From: Puia dinghuensis
Lineage (GTDB): Bacteria; Bacteroidota; Bacteroidia; Chitinophagales; Chitinophagaceae
Assembly: GCF_014642875.1 (NCBI RefSeq)
Contig: NZ_BMJC01000005.1
Span: 558,001-622,000 of the forward strand
Reading direction: 5' to 3'
Length of the DNA: 64,000 nucleotides
Shown: piece by piece, positions 1-9,146 of the stretch
Position numbering within the stretch: position 1 is the stretch's first letter
Layout of the letters: each line of letters begins with the position of its first letter
The notes under the pieces: generated by a model
What the model saw: only the letters and a program-made list of their open reading frames with translations
Database searches by the model: none
What the model was told of the DNA's origin: nothing
Translations under genes and position numbers: made by a program

Positions 1-1716
1 CTGCGCCAGCTGCTGAATGCCCGTTACCTGATCTGCCAACGTATTCGTCGACATATCCCCATAGCTCATATCATGAAAACTCTTGCTCCGGTAAGGATTG
101 CTCGTCCCCTCGATAGCTACTACGATAAAACCGAGTTCCGCCAGCGCCTGGTGGTCGATGCGCGAAGCGGCAAATCCCCAATTGCCTACACTCCCTCCTT
201 GCGGACCGGGATAGATATAATCTATTATCGGATATTTCTTCGAACTATCCATCCGGCTCGGCGTGAACAACAACCCATACAGGTCCGTCTTGCCGTCATG
301 CGCCTTCACCGTTATCACCATAGGCGGTTTCCAGCCCGTAGCCGCCAGCCGCGACACATCCGCTTTCTCCAGCGGCAGCAGCAGCTTCCCATCTACATTG
401 CGCAGCACCGTCACCGGTGCCACATCCGGCTGCGAATAGCTGTCGACAAAATAATCGCCGTTGCGCGAGAAGCTGATCATATGATTCCCTTTCTCCGGCG
501 TCAGCAATTCCATATGTTTGCCGTCAAAACCGATCTTATACAGGTAATTAAAATAAGGGCACCCCGGTTCGCGGCCCGCACCCATAAAATACAGTTCCCG
601 TTTCTTCTCATCCACCCGCACCAGCCGCGACACGATCCATTCTCCTGAGGTGATCTGGTTCTTCACCTTACCCGTCGTCGCGTCACAGAGGTAGAGATGT
701 CCCCAGTTATCCCGTTCGGAATACCAGATTATCTCGTTTGATTTAGCCAGGTATCGCCAATCGATCGTCCCACGGCCCGACTCGAACTGCGTAGGCACAT
801 CTTCTTCAAACACCTCCCGCACGTCGCCCGTCGCCGCATTCGCTATCCGGAATTTCTCCTGCTTATGGTCCCGGGAGGTTGAAACAAAAGCTAATTGTGC
901 ATCATCCTCCGTCCAATCTACATCGTCGAAGGTTCCGCTGCTGGCAATATCATCACTCAACGTAGCCCGGTGCGGATCCGGTGGCACGTTGAGCGCCACC
1001 ACCTTCCGGTCATCCACGTCGACGATCACCCGCTGGATCATCGGGATCACGGAATCTCCCGGCAGTGGATATTTCCAGGTCTTCAGCGTAGGCTTACCCA
1101 CATTCGTCGTCACCAGGTACATATCGGTCACACGGCGTTGATCGTCTTTAAAGGTGGCAATCTTCTTGCCGTCGGCGCTCCAGCGCAGAATGGGTCCGTC
1201 CCCGCTCTTCCAGCCGGCATTGTCCGTCGCATAGCCAAAATCCTTTACCCCATCGGTGGTAAGCTGCACCTCCTGGCCTGTTGCTACATCGCGCACCCAC
1301 AGGTTATAATCCCGGAGAAAGGCCACCCGCTTGCCATCCGGTGAGGGAACCTCGTTACCACCCCCTCTGCCGCCCCTGCCGCGCCGTTCTTCCCCATCGC
1401 TCAGCGTTACCGAATTGTGAGTCGAAGTCGCAAGCCCCGAAGCAAGGGCCGCCCGGCTGTGATACACCGTCCGTGTCTTCTTCGCCGCATCTACGAGCAC
1501 ATACTCGCTACCCGTCGGCGTCAGCACCCGGTACCAGAACAAAGCCCCCGGCAACCAAACGGGCATCACATTCGCCCGGTCGACCAGCGGCTCGGTATTA
1601 TAGCTCAGCATACTTTCAGCGCGGGCATACTCTTCTGTAGTAACAACACGGGTCGATTGCGCCCGCCCGGCCATCATTAAGGCAAGACAAGTCGTCGTCA
1701 AAAATATTTTAGTCAT
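1..1716 (-). CDS. S9-family dipeptidyl peptidase IV-like serine peptidase, 3' end outside the window
   Basis: The frame reads without a stop from an ATG at 1716 to the left edge (572 codons present). A signal peptide (about residues 1-19, ending RAQ) precedes a beta-propeller with TolB/PD40-type blades such as 'PSPDGKRVAFLRDYNLWV' and 'LRWSADGKKIATF'. The start of an alpha/beta-hydrolase follows ('KKYPIIDYIYPGPQGG', then 'GFIVVAIEGT'). This is the DPP IV layout of family S9; the G-x-S-x-G nucleophile should lie just past the edge. A short Arg/Gly-rich insert (about residues 108-120) interrupts the first blades. Known members release N-terminal dipeptides, often X-Pro, in the periplasm. The family is sure; substrate specificity is not. 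Confidence 0.93.
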   Translation of the reverse strand, partial: MTKIFLTTTCLALMMAGRAQSTRVVTTEEYARAESMLSYNTEPLVDRANVMPVWLPGALFWYRVLTPTGSEYVLVDAAKKTRTVYHSRAALASGLATSTHNSVTLSDGEERRGRGGRGGGNEVPSPDGKRVAFLRDYNLWVRDVATGQEVQLTTDGVKDFGYATDNAGWKSGDGPILRWSADGKKIATFKDDQRRVTDMYLVTTNVGKPTLKTWKYPLPGDSVIPMIQRVIVDVDDRKVVALNVPPDPHRATLSDDIASSGTFDDVDWTEDDAQLAFVSTSRDHKQEKFRIANAATGDVREVFEEDVPTQFESGRGTIDWRYLAKSNEIIWYSERDNWGHLYLCDATTGKVKNQITSGEWIVSRLVRVDEKKRELYFMGAGREPGCPYFNYLYKIGFDGKHMELLTPEKGNHMISFSRNGDYFVDSYSQPDVAPVTVLRNVDGKLLLPLEKADVSRLAATGWKPPMVITVKAHDGKTDLYGLLFTPSRMDSSKKYPIIDYIYPGPQGGSVGNWGFAASRIDHQALAELGFIVVAIEGTSNPYRSKSFHDMSYGDMSTNTLADQVTGIQQLAQ

Positions 1717-1870
1717 AATATGATATGGAAATTAGCAAGGTCACCTGTATATGGTCCAGGCGAAAATAGCGCATTTCGCGCAAAGCACTCTACCGCCCGT
1801 CCCCCGGGCTGCCGCTCCTGTCCCTGACGCACCCCTTCCACGATCCCAAAACTCTCCTTATCTTCCAGTT

Positions 1871-2818
1871 ATGAAACACCCCCTCCTCCTGCTACTGACC
1901 TTTTACACACTCGCAACCTGTGCTCAAAAAACCGAAAAGTATTATGACTTTGAATGGAAAGAGACTGACGTAGGTCACGCCCGGTTTTATTCCACTGGCG
2001 AACTCACTGACTCCGGCTGGCACCGTCAGGATCTTTTTATAAATGGCTTCAAGCTGCAAATGGACGGAGTATACGAAGACAGCACATGCAAGACTCAAAA
2101 CGGAAAATTCACCTTCGCTTACCCAAATAAAATAGTGGAATCCACCGGTCGCTATCTCCACGGTAAGAAACAAGGGCTTTGGCTCGACTTCCACCCCAAT
2201 GGAATGATGGCCGATTCGGTAGTCTATGAGGCAGGTAACCCTATCGGGATAAAGCGCGGCTGGTATCCAAATGGATATCCCTCCGATTCGGCCATCTACA
2301 ATGTCGATGGAAGCGGCATTGAGGTAGGGTGGTTCGACAACGGCAACGTCTCTTTTGCCGGTGTCCTCTCAGCCGGGTTCAAAAAACATGGAAAATGGCA
2401 ATTCTTCCATAAGAATGGACACATAAGCGCGATCGAAATCTATGTCCACGGACAGCTTAAGGAAAAACAATACTACGATGAGCAGGGTCAGGCCATCGCA
2501 GATACCACCAGCAGAGACCGCAAGGTCGCCTTTCGCGGTGGCTCGAAAGATTGGCTAAAATATCTGAATGGCCATCTCTATTGGCCTCCGGATTACAAGA
2601 TCACCAACACCGATGCCGTTGCAGTCGTCATTTCGATGACAGTCGATGAGGACGGTAAAGTCGTCGATGCCTATGTCAGCACCCCTTTCTATCCCCCATT
2701 CGAGAATATCGCCCTGAATGTTATTCGTCGCTCACCGGCATGGACCCCCGCCATTGAACACAACCGCAGGGTAAGAAGCCAGCTCCGGCAACCGGTCATC
2801 TTCAGCCAGCCGGAATAG
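1871..2818 (+). CDS. Exported YwqK/MORN-like repeat protein with a C-terminal TonB domain
   Basis: I start the protein at the ATG at 1871 (315 aa) because a hydrophobic signal sequence (LLLLLTFYTLATCAQ) begins there; the open frame extends upstream, but without a plausible leader. The middle holds MORN/YwqK-type repeats with the recurring pattern 'G-x-W-x-x-F/Y-x-N-G' (HGKKQGLWLDFHPNG, KHGKWQFFHKNG). The last 70 or so residues resemble TonB_C ('VVISMTVDEDGKVVDAYV', 'NVIRRSPAWTPA'). The cysteine at the signal end could be lipidated, though Thr at -1 is not ideal. In Bacteroidota, YwqK repeats are annotated as antitoxin-like but are common in exported proteins of unknown role, and free-standing TonB_C domains are frequent there. 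No toxin partner is visible nearby. Confidence 0.85.
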   Translation: MKHPLLLLLTFYTLATCAQKTEKYYDFEWKETDVGHARFYSTGELTDSGWHRQDLFINGFKLQMDGVYEDSTCKTQNGKFTFAYPNKIVESTGRYLHGKKQGLWLDFHPNGMMADSVVYEAGNPIGIKRGWYPNGYPSDSAIYNVDGSGIEVGWFDNGNVSFAGVLSAGFKKHGKWQFFHKNGHISAIEIYVHGQLKEKQYYDEQGQAIADTTSRDRKVAFRGGSKDWLKYLNGHLYWPPDYKITNTDAVAVVISMTVDEDGKVVDAYVSTPFYPPFENIALNVIRRSPAWTPAIEHNRRVRSQLRQPVIFSQPE

Positions 2819-2825
2819 CTGGGCG

Positions 2826-3707
2826 CTACCGCTGCGCAAAACTCACATCCATCCGATTCTTATACGCCAGCGCAAAATGGCCTCCATCCAGGTCCATCCG
2901 GTAAATATTCCCTTTGCCGGCCGCCTTGCCCTTCTTTCCATTGCAAAAAACCGTATCCCCCTTCAACACCGGCTGCCAGCAATCATATCCCTTCGGGGAG
3001 ATCCGCACACTCTTCCCCGAGCCCAGATCATGGACAAACACCGCGGCCGGCGGCTCGTCATCACCAGCCTCCCCCTCCATCTCCGCCCAATATATCAGTT
3101 TATCTTCTTTCTTGCTAAGCACAAAGCTCGAAGCGCTCGAAAAAGACACCGCCGTATCCATCTGCTCAAAAGGTACACTCTGTAATATCTTCCCATCCAG
3201 CCCATAGATATACACCGCATTCATATTCTGTACCACAATCTTCTTGCTGTCGGCGCTCCAGGTCGGCGAAGTATACCCCATCAGACTGTCCGTCGGCTCA
3301 GCCAGCAACACTGCGTGCTGATTGTCTTTATCGATGTATTTGATGCCCCAATCCTTGCCCGTCCAGGCATTGTAGACAAGATAGTCACCGTCGGGCGACC
3401 ACATCGGCCCATAACAGTTATGACACCCCGTATCCAGAAAATTTACCTTCCCGGCTTCCAGGTCGAACACCGCGATCCTCCGCTGACGATCGGGCGCACC
3501 AGCATCCGTATAGGCAATCTTTTCGCCGTCCGGCGAAAGGCACGGATCGGTTCCATTGATATACACCCGCGTGGGCGTCTTCCCATATCTCCCTACATAC
3601 ACGCCCTTACTGGTCGCATAACAATAATCAAACCCCCCTTTGGGGTTCGAAAAAATACCACACCCCGCGCAAAAAACCACCATTGCTGATAAATACAGAT
3701 ATTTCAT
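2826..3707 (-). CDS. PD40/TolB-type beta-propeller lipoprotein
   Basis: The 293-residue protein opens with a lipoprotein signal (MKYLYLSAMVVFCAGCG, lipobox CAGC), so it is probably anchored in the inner or outer membrane. The rest consists of WD40-like PD40 blades with the usual 'SPDGxxIAY/LVY' turns ('LSPDGEKIAYTD', 'WSPDGDYLVYNAW', 'WSADSKKIVVQN'). Such propellers bind proteins or peptidoglycan-associated partners. No enzyme domain is attached, so it is a propeller-only protein. Its 3' end lies 7 bases from the end of the convergent YwqK-like gene. The specific role is unknown. Confidence 0.85.
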   Translation of the reverse strand: MKYLYLSAMVVFCAGCGIFSNPKGGFDYCYATSKGVYVGRYGKTPTRVYINGTDPCLSPDGEKIAYTDAGAPDRQRRIAVFDLEAGKVNFLDTGCHNCYGPMWSPDGDYLVYNAWTGKDWGIKYIDKDNQHAVLLAEPTDSLMGYTSPTWSADSKKIVVQNMNAVYIYGLDGKILQSVPFEQMDTAVSFSSASSFVLSKKEDKLIYWAEMEGEAGDDEPPAAVFVHDLGSGKSVRISPKGYDCWQPVLKGDTVFCNGKKGKAAGKGNIYRMDLDGGHFALAYKNRMDVSFAQR

Positions 3708-3767
3708 AAGTACGGATTTTCAATTTTCGCGGCTCTTCGCCAACGTCTTCATATGGCGGCCGGCCGC

Positions 3768-5516
3768 CTACTTCTTCACAATATGACGCAATATCTTCCT
3801 ATGCATCTCATCCGGGCGAAACGGCTTGTGCAGATACCCATTGAACCCATGTTTCTGCAGATCATCATACATATTCTCATACACCGCCGCCGTAAACGCT
3901 ATCGCCGGCACTTCCTTATCCACCTCTCTTATCTGCGACAACAACGCCTTTCCATCCATCAACGGCATCTCCAGGTCTACCAGCAACAGATCATACGGCT
4001 GCTGCTGAAAAAGGTCCCATGCCACCTGCCCATTCTCCGCCGTATTGATACTCGCGCCCCAGCTATGAAGAAACCGTCGCGCAATTCGCATATTCACCGC
4101 ATTGTCTTCCACTAATAAGATCCGTATCCCGTTCAGCTTCTGTAACCCCCGCAACTTTTCCTGCGGTACGATCATCATCGGCTGTTGGAAAGGCAGGGAT
4201 ACATCGAAGAAGAACACACTCCCCACTCCCGGCTCGCTTGTCACCTGCAGCTCACTATTCATTTTCTTCACCAGCTCCCGGCAGATGCTAAGGCCCAATC
4301 CGCTGCCGCCATACTTACGCGTGGTCTCCGCATCCGCCTGGGTAAAGCTCTCGAAGATCACCGGCAGTTTCTCCGCCGGAATGCCGATACCCGTATCCAT
4401 TACAGAAAACCGGATGTCTACCCCGCTGTCGGTGATCTTATTGATCCGCGATTGCAATGTCACCGACCCCGACTCCGTAAACTTTACAGCATTGGAAAGG
4501 AGGTTGAGCAACACCTGTTTCAGCCGCATCTCATCTCCCACCACCTTCTTTCCGGCGGGCAGCTCGTCCGTCTCCAGGTAAAGCCGGATATTTTTTTGAT
4601 GAACGACAGGGATAAAGGAGTCTGCCGCCTGTTGCATCGTCCGGCCAAGATCGAAGGTCTCCTGCACAAACTCCAGTTTGCCCTCATCCAGCTTGCTGAA
4701 ATCCAGTACCGCATTCACCAGTTGCAGCATATGCTCCGAAGAATCCTTTAATACTTTAAAATGATCGCTGGTATGCAACGACTCATGCTCCTGGATCAGC
4801 AAATGCATCGTTCCGATAATGGCATTCAGCGGTGTCCGCAACTCATGACTCATATTACTCATAAACCGGGCCTTCGTCGCCGCTGCCTTCTCCGCCTTGT
4901 CCTTTGCCTGCGTGATCTCTATCTCTGCCAGCTTCAGGGATCGGATATCCCGCTTGATCCGCCTCTCTTTAAAATCCAGCAACCGCAACACAAAGTAGAA
5001 GAAGACACATACCAGAATAAAGGTGACGACGATATTGAGTACGAGATGCCGGTGGTACACTGCCTCCGATACAGGCTGCCGAACGGATTGATACGGCATC
5101 GCCAGGACTATCGAGAGCAGGTTCAATGTCGTGGCAATGATAAAGAAGCTCACTACGAGATCGTTCTTGCGCACCCGCAAAAAATAGATCATCGCCATCA
5201 CAAAAGGAAACAGGTAGAGATACGAACCCTGAGCCGTCCCCTCGAAATAACAAAGGAAAAAAGAGTGAGCATTGACAAAAAAAATGCTAAGGATCTTTGG
5301 CGCCTCCAGGTAACCCTTTACGTTAAGCAGGATAAATCCAAACAATACAAAGATGCCGGATATTTCGATAACGGCGCTTGCCATCATCCGGTCGGCAATA
5401 TCAAAAAGGAAATTGATGAAATTACAACCCATTGCCAGCACAATAAAGGTATTGAGCTGCCAGAAATTCGCCCGGGTAAGAGGTGCGACGGGGGGGCCTG
5501 CTTGCGTTTGGTTCAA
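3768..5516 (-). CDS. Membrane hybrid sensor histidine kinase / response regulator
   Basis: A 582-residue hybrid kinase. Residues 20-180 contain about six membrane segments with no obvious periplasmic sensor. A short linker leads to HisKA with the phospho-accepting His224 (SHELRTPLNA). The HATPase domain has the N box around Asn342, G1 'DTGIGIP' (374-380) and G2 'GGSGLGLS' (403-410). A C-terminal receiver domain (about 464-580) has acidic pair Glu470/Asp471, phospho-acceptor Asp514, Thr542 and Lys564. All catalytic residues are present. No ATG precedes the first membrane segment, so translation probably begins at the TTG at 5516; an ATG at codon 29 would cut into that segment. No dedicated output regulator lies beside it, so the receiver may pass phosphate to an Hpt protein elsewhere. 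Confidence 0.92.
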   Translation of the reverse strand: MNQTQAGPPVAPLTRANFWQLNTFIVLAMGCNFINFLFDIADRMMASAVIEISGIFVLFGFILLNVKGYLEAPKILSIFFVNAHSFFLCYFEGTAQGSYLYLFPFVMAMIYFLRVRKNDLVVSFFIIATTLNLLSIVLAMPYQSVRQPVSEAVYHRHLVLNIVVTFILVCVFFYFVLRLLDFKERRIKRDIRSLKLAEIEITQAKDKAEKAAATKARFMSNMSHELRTPLNAIIGTMHLLIQEHESLHTSDHFKVLKDSSEHMLQLVNAVLDFSKLDEGKLEFVQETFDLGRTMQQAADSFIPVVHQKNIRLYLETDELPAGKKVVGDEMRLKQVLLNLLSNAVKFTESGSVTLQSRINKITDSGVDIRFSVMDTGIGIPAEKLPVIFESFTQADAETTRKYGGSGLGLSICRELVKKMNSELQVTSEPGVGSVFFFDVSLPFQQPMMIVPQEKLRGLQKLNGIRILLVEDNAVNMRIARRFLHSWGASINTAENGQVAWDLFQQQPYDLLLVDLEMPLMDGKALLSQIREVDKEVPAIAFTAAVYENMYDDLQKHGFNGYLHKPFRPDEMHRKILRHIVKK

Positions 5517-5627
5517 GGGATCAAGTTGGATTTTAACTCTTAAATATATAGCAAAAACCGTGCATACGCAATACCGTGACCTAACTCGTTATGTCTCATG
5601 CAAATGCAGCCCTGCTGCGGCCTCACC

Positions 5628-8462
5628 CTACCCTTCCTTGCGTAATATCTCCAGGGGAGGCTTGTTCAGCACCTCTCTGCTATTGGACCACCCTATCAAA
5701 ACCGTCAATCCGCAGACAAATACAAAAATCTCTATCACCCCCATCCAATGCACCGTAAAAGTGCTCTCCAGTGCAAGCCGGGCCATCAGTTGGGTCATCC
5801 CCAGCGCTAGCAGGATACCCGTCGCGGCAGCAAGCGAACCCAGGAAAAAATACTCCAGCAGCTGAATCGTCCGCACCTGCCGCCGGCTCGCGCCAAGCGT
5901 CCGCAATAACACACTCTCCTGCACCCGTTGGAATTTACTGATCAGCACCGAAGCGATAAGCACCACCACACCCGTCAATATGCTAAACCCGGCCATAAAC
6001 CGGATGACAAACCCAATCTTCCCAAGGATATCATTCAAAACCCTGAGCACCAGCCGCAGGTCGATCATCGACACCGTGGGGAACCGCCGCACTACGGCCT
6101 GCTGAAAACGCGCGGACTGCTCCGGTGAGGATACTTCGGTGATCAGTACCCGGAATTGCGGTGCCTGCTCCAAAACTCCCGACGGGAAAACGATCCCAAA
6201 GTTCGGCTGCAACCGTCGCCGGTCAATCGTCCGCAAGCTGCCCACGATGGTCGTCATCGGTATGCCCTGTACGTCAAATACGACCGAATCTCCCACCCCC
6301 ACATGAAACTGCCGGCGGGCAAACTCTTCATCTAGGCTGATATAGATCGGGTCGGCCGCGCTCTTCACCGGTTTTCCCAACTTCCCCGCGACAAGCTTCT
6401 CCGACGACAACAGCGAATCCCTGTAGGTTACCCGCTCTTCCCTATTGAATACCCAGGGCGCAGGCAGTCCTCGCCTCCCGCTTCCGGCCCTCACACTATC
6501 CTCTCCACCACCACTCTCTGCCCCGTTCGATCCTCCACCATCCCTGTTCTCACTCCTTCCCCCGCCAAAACCACCCCTCGGCCCACCGCCAAATCCTTCC
6601 CGCCGGCGCTCTCCATCGGCCTCCCTACCCGTATCCTGCGCCACCGCCATTTCCGCGGTCACCCCCCGGATGGACTGCACCCTCATCGTAACGATCGGCA
6701 CCTCCTGCAGTATCGGCAGCCCTGCGCTCCGTACCAGGCTGTCCACACCCGCCAGCTCATCCCGCTGGATATCGAAAAGGATCATATTCCCTTGATTACT
6801 GTTGGCCGCAAGCGTTACCCTGTCGATCAGCATCTGCTGAACAAAATATAGCGTACCGATAAAAGTCGTTCCAAGCCCGATCGTCACCACAAGTATCAAC
6901 GTCTGATTATTCGGCCGGTATAGGTTGGCAAAACCCTGCCGCCACAGATAGCTCCAGCGCATGGGGAAGAAACGGCGCACAAGGAACATCAGCAACCGGG
7001 CCATCCCGGCAAGAGCGAGAAAGGCGACAACCAGGCTGACGGTAAAGGCTATCGCCTTCCCCCAGCTCTGCATCCGCAGAAAGGCAAAGCCGGTGATAAA
7101 AACCAGGATGGCGGCGAACACCAGCCATTTCAATGGGTCCAAACGGCCACCCACACCCTCTACCGCCGATCGCAAAATGTACATCGGGGATATCTTCCTT
7201 ATCGACAACAGCGGCACCAAAGCAAATAACACAGAGATGCCCAACCCCACCATCACTCCTTCCCCCACCGCCGGCCACGAGACCTGGAAGCGGGTCTGTA
7301 GGGGCAGGATATCCTTCAACACCCCGGGCAACAGCTGTTGGATGGCTACACCCAGGATAGCGCCCAGAATTCCGCCGATCAGCCCGATGCCCATCACCTG
7401 TATCAGGTAGATAAAAAAAGCCTGCCGGGCCTTTATCCCCAGGCAACGCAGGACGGCGACATCCATTATCTTTTCTTTGATGTAGATATTCACGCTGCTC
7501 CCCACGCCCACGCAGCCCAGCAACAACGCGACAAAACTGATCAGTATCAGGAATTGTGTCAGGTCGCCAAAAGCCCGGCCCAGATTTCGCTTCCTTGTGT
7601 CAACGGTATCAAATTGCTGATCCGCCTTCTCCAGCCGTGGCGTAATGGCTGCCATCAACTTCCTTATATCTGACTTCGGGTATTGATAATAGTACCGGTA
7701 ATCTACCCGGCTGCCCATCTTCAGTAAACCCGCCTCTTGCAGGTAACGCAACGGGATAAACACCGGTGGCGCCACCGTCGTTGAAATTTCGTTCCGCCCT
7801 GGCGCCTGGTCAAGACTACCCGCTATGACAAAGTTCAGGGTACCAATACGGACGCTGTCGCCGGGATGGCCCCCATACTGCAGCAGCAGGGTTTTATCTA
7901 CAAGCGCCATCCGCCCGTTTCTGAAATCGACGCCCGCTGACGCGGGCGTCGTCTGCAAGGTTCCATAAAAAGGATAATCCCCCTCCAGGGCCCTCACCTC
8001 CACCAGCCGGCTCTGCCCGCTCTTGACAAATAAGATCATGGAAGCAAAACTCCGTTCCTCGGCATGCCGGTTGGGCGCCGAATCTACAAGGGCGAGCAGC
8101 TTGGGCGCAGGAGGCCGGAAGCCCCTCATCACAAGATCGGCCCCGACGAGGGTCTTCGCCTGGTCGTCGATCCCTACACGAAGGTTATGTCCAAAAGAAA
8201 GCGTAGATACAAGGGCTGCAATACCCAATATGATAGATGAGATGAAAAGAAACAACCGGCCCCGGTTGCGGCGGCTATCCCTCCAGGCCATAAGAAAATA
8301 CCACACCAAACCCGGCCCCCTACCACCACCAGCCCCTGACTCCCCATAAAAGCCCCCACCCGCACCGGGCCCGTCGGCGTTCCCCCCTCCACCCCCAGGC
8401 CCGTCGGCGTTCCCCCCCGCACCCCCCGGCCCGCTCGCGTCAAATAATTTATTGTTTCTCAT
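5628..8462 (-). CDS. ABC transporter permease, FtsX/MacB family (YbbP-like)
   Basis: A 944-residue permease with an N-terminal membrane segment (about 66-90), a periplasmic MacB-type domain, FtsX-type membrane bundles and a second periplasmic loop followed by C-terminal helices. This is the duplicated LolC/YbbP-like plan. Its start overlaps the ATPase gene by 14 bases, so the two are translationally linked. Two glycine-rich low-complexity stretches are unusual: residues 8-50 before the first helix, where GNADGPG repeats, and about 605-667 in the second periplasmic domain. Known relatives are mechanotransmission ABC systems moving lipoproteins, lipids or peptides. With the neighbouring TesA-like gene it matches the ybbP-ybbA/tesA arrangement; the substrate is unknown. 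Confidence 0.92.
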   Translation of the reverse strand: MRNNKLFDASGPGGAGGNADGPGGGGGNADGPGAGGGFYGESGAGGGRGPGLVWYFLMAWRDSRRNRGRLFLFISSIILGIAALVSTLSFGHNLRVGIDDQAKTLVGADLVMRGFRPPAPKLLALVDSAPNRHAEERSFASMILFVKSGQSRLVEVRALEGDYPFYGTLQTTPASAGVDFRNGRMALVDKTLLLQYGGHPGDSVRIGTLNFVIAGSLDQAPGRNEISTTVAPPVFIPLRYLQEAGLLKMGSRVDYRYYYQYPKSDIRKLMAAITPRLEKADQQFDTVDTRKRNLGRAFGDLTQFLILISFVALLLGCVGVGSSVNIYIKEKIMDVAVLRCLGIKARQAFFIYLIQVMGIGLIGGILGAILGVAIQQLLPGVLKDILPLQTRFQVSWPAVGEGVMVGLGISVLFALVPLLSIRKISPMYILRSAVEGVGGRLDPLKWLVFAAILVFITGFAFLRMQSWGKAIAFTVSLVVAFLALAGMARLLMFLVRRFFPMRWSYLWRQGFANLYRPNNQTLILVVTIGLGTTFIGTLYFVQQMLIDRVTLAANSNQGNMILFDIQRDELAGVDSLVRSAGLPILQEVPIVTMRVQSIRGVTAEMAVAQDTGREADGERRREGFGGGPRGGFGGGRSENRDGGGSNGAESGGGEDSVRAGSGRRGLPAPWVFNREERVTYRDSLLSSEKLVAGKLGKPVKSAADPIYISLDEEFARRQFHVGVGDSVVFDVQGIPMTTIVGSLRTIDRRRLQPNFGIVFPSGVLEQAPQFRVLITEVSSPEQSARFQQAVVRRFPTVSMIDLRLVLRVLNDILGKIGFVIRFMAGFSILTGVVVLIASVLISKFQRVQESVLLRTLGASRRQVRTIQLLEYFFLGSLAAATGILLALGMTQLMARLALESTFTVHWMGVIEIFVFVCGLTVLIGWSNSREVLNKPPLEILRKEG

Positions 8463-9129
8463 CGGCGATAATACGGCCTCCTGCGAGCCGGATAATGCGC
8501 TGCGTGCTTGCCGCCAGCTCCGTATTATGCGTCACAAGGATAAGCGTCGTACCCGCCTGCCGGTTAAGTTCAAAAAGAAGCTGCGTTATCTTCCCGCTCG
8601 TCTCCGCATCCAGGTTGCCAGTAGGCTCATCCGCAAAAAGGATCCTCGGCTGGTTGGCAAAAGCTCGCGCAAGCGACACCCGCTGCTGCTCACCACCGGA
8701 TAACTGAACGGGATAGTGCGTCAACCGGTCCCCAAGTCCTACCCGGTCAAGCAACTCCTTGCCCCTGGTCCGGACATTCTTCTCCCCCCTCAGCTCCATG
8801 GGAACCATCACATTCTCCAACGCGGTCAGCGTCGGCATCAACTGAAAATTTTGGAAAATAAACCCGATATAACGGTTGCGGACAGCCGCTCGATCGTCCT
8901 CGTTCAGATCGCCGAGCGGAATATTGTTTAGTTCGATCGTCCCGGACGTGCTGCGATCGAGACCAGCGCTAAGTCCCAGCAGGGTCGTCTTCCCGCTGCC
9001 CGACGGACCGACAATAGCCGTCGTCGATCCCGCCTCTACGGAGAAGCTGACATCATCCAACACGCGCAACGTTTTGCCGGCTAAATAATAGGTCTTACTG
9101 ACATTGTTTAACTTTAGGGCGGTTTCCAC
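8449..9129 (-). CDS. ABC transporter ATP-binding protein, LolD/MacB/YbbA type
   Basis: A 226-residue ATPase with all nucleotide-binding motifs in order: Walker A 'GPSGSGKTT', a Q-loop in 'FIFQNFQLMPTLTALENV', signature 'LSGGEQQRVSLARAF', Walker B 'ILFADEPTGNLD' and H-loop 'LVTHN'. The 'PTLTALENV' and 'ADEPTGNLD' forms are typical of the LolD/MacB/FtsE group that energises FtsX-type permeases. The permease gene begins inside its last codons (14-base overlap), so they form one unit. A divergent TesA-like gene begins 17 bases upstream, so one short intergenic stretch must carry both promoters. Confidence 0.95.
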   Translation of the reverse strand: METALKLNNVSKTYYLAGKTLRVLDDVSFSVEAGSTTAIVGPSGSGKTTLLGLSAGLDRSTSGTIELNNIPLGDLNEDDRAAVRNRYIGFIFQNFQLMPTLTALENVMVPMELRGEKNVRTRGKELLDRVGLGDRLTHYPVQLSGGEQQRVSLARAFANQPRILFADEPTGNLDAETSGKITQLLFELNRQAGTTLILVTHNTELAASTQRIIRLAGGRIIADEKQ

Positions 9130-9146
9130 AAATACAATTTACAACT

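Noticed and set aside
1751-1870. Upstream ATG for the YwqK/TonB_C protein
   Set aside because: It would place 40 Pro/Ala-rich residues before a perfect signal peptide.
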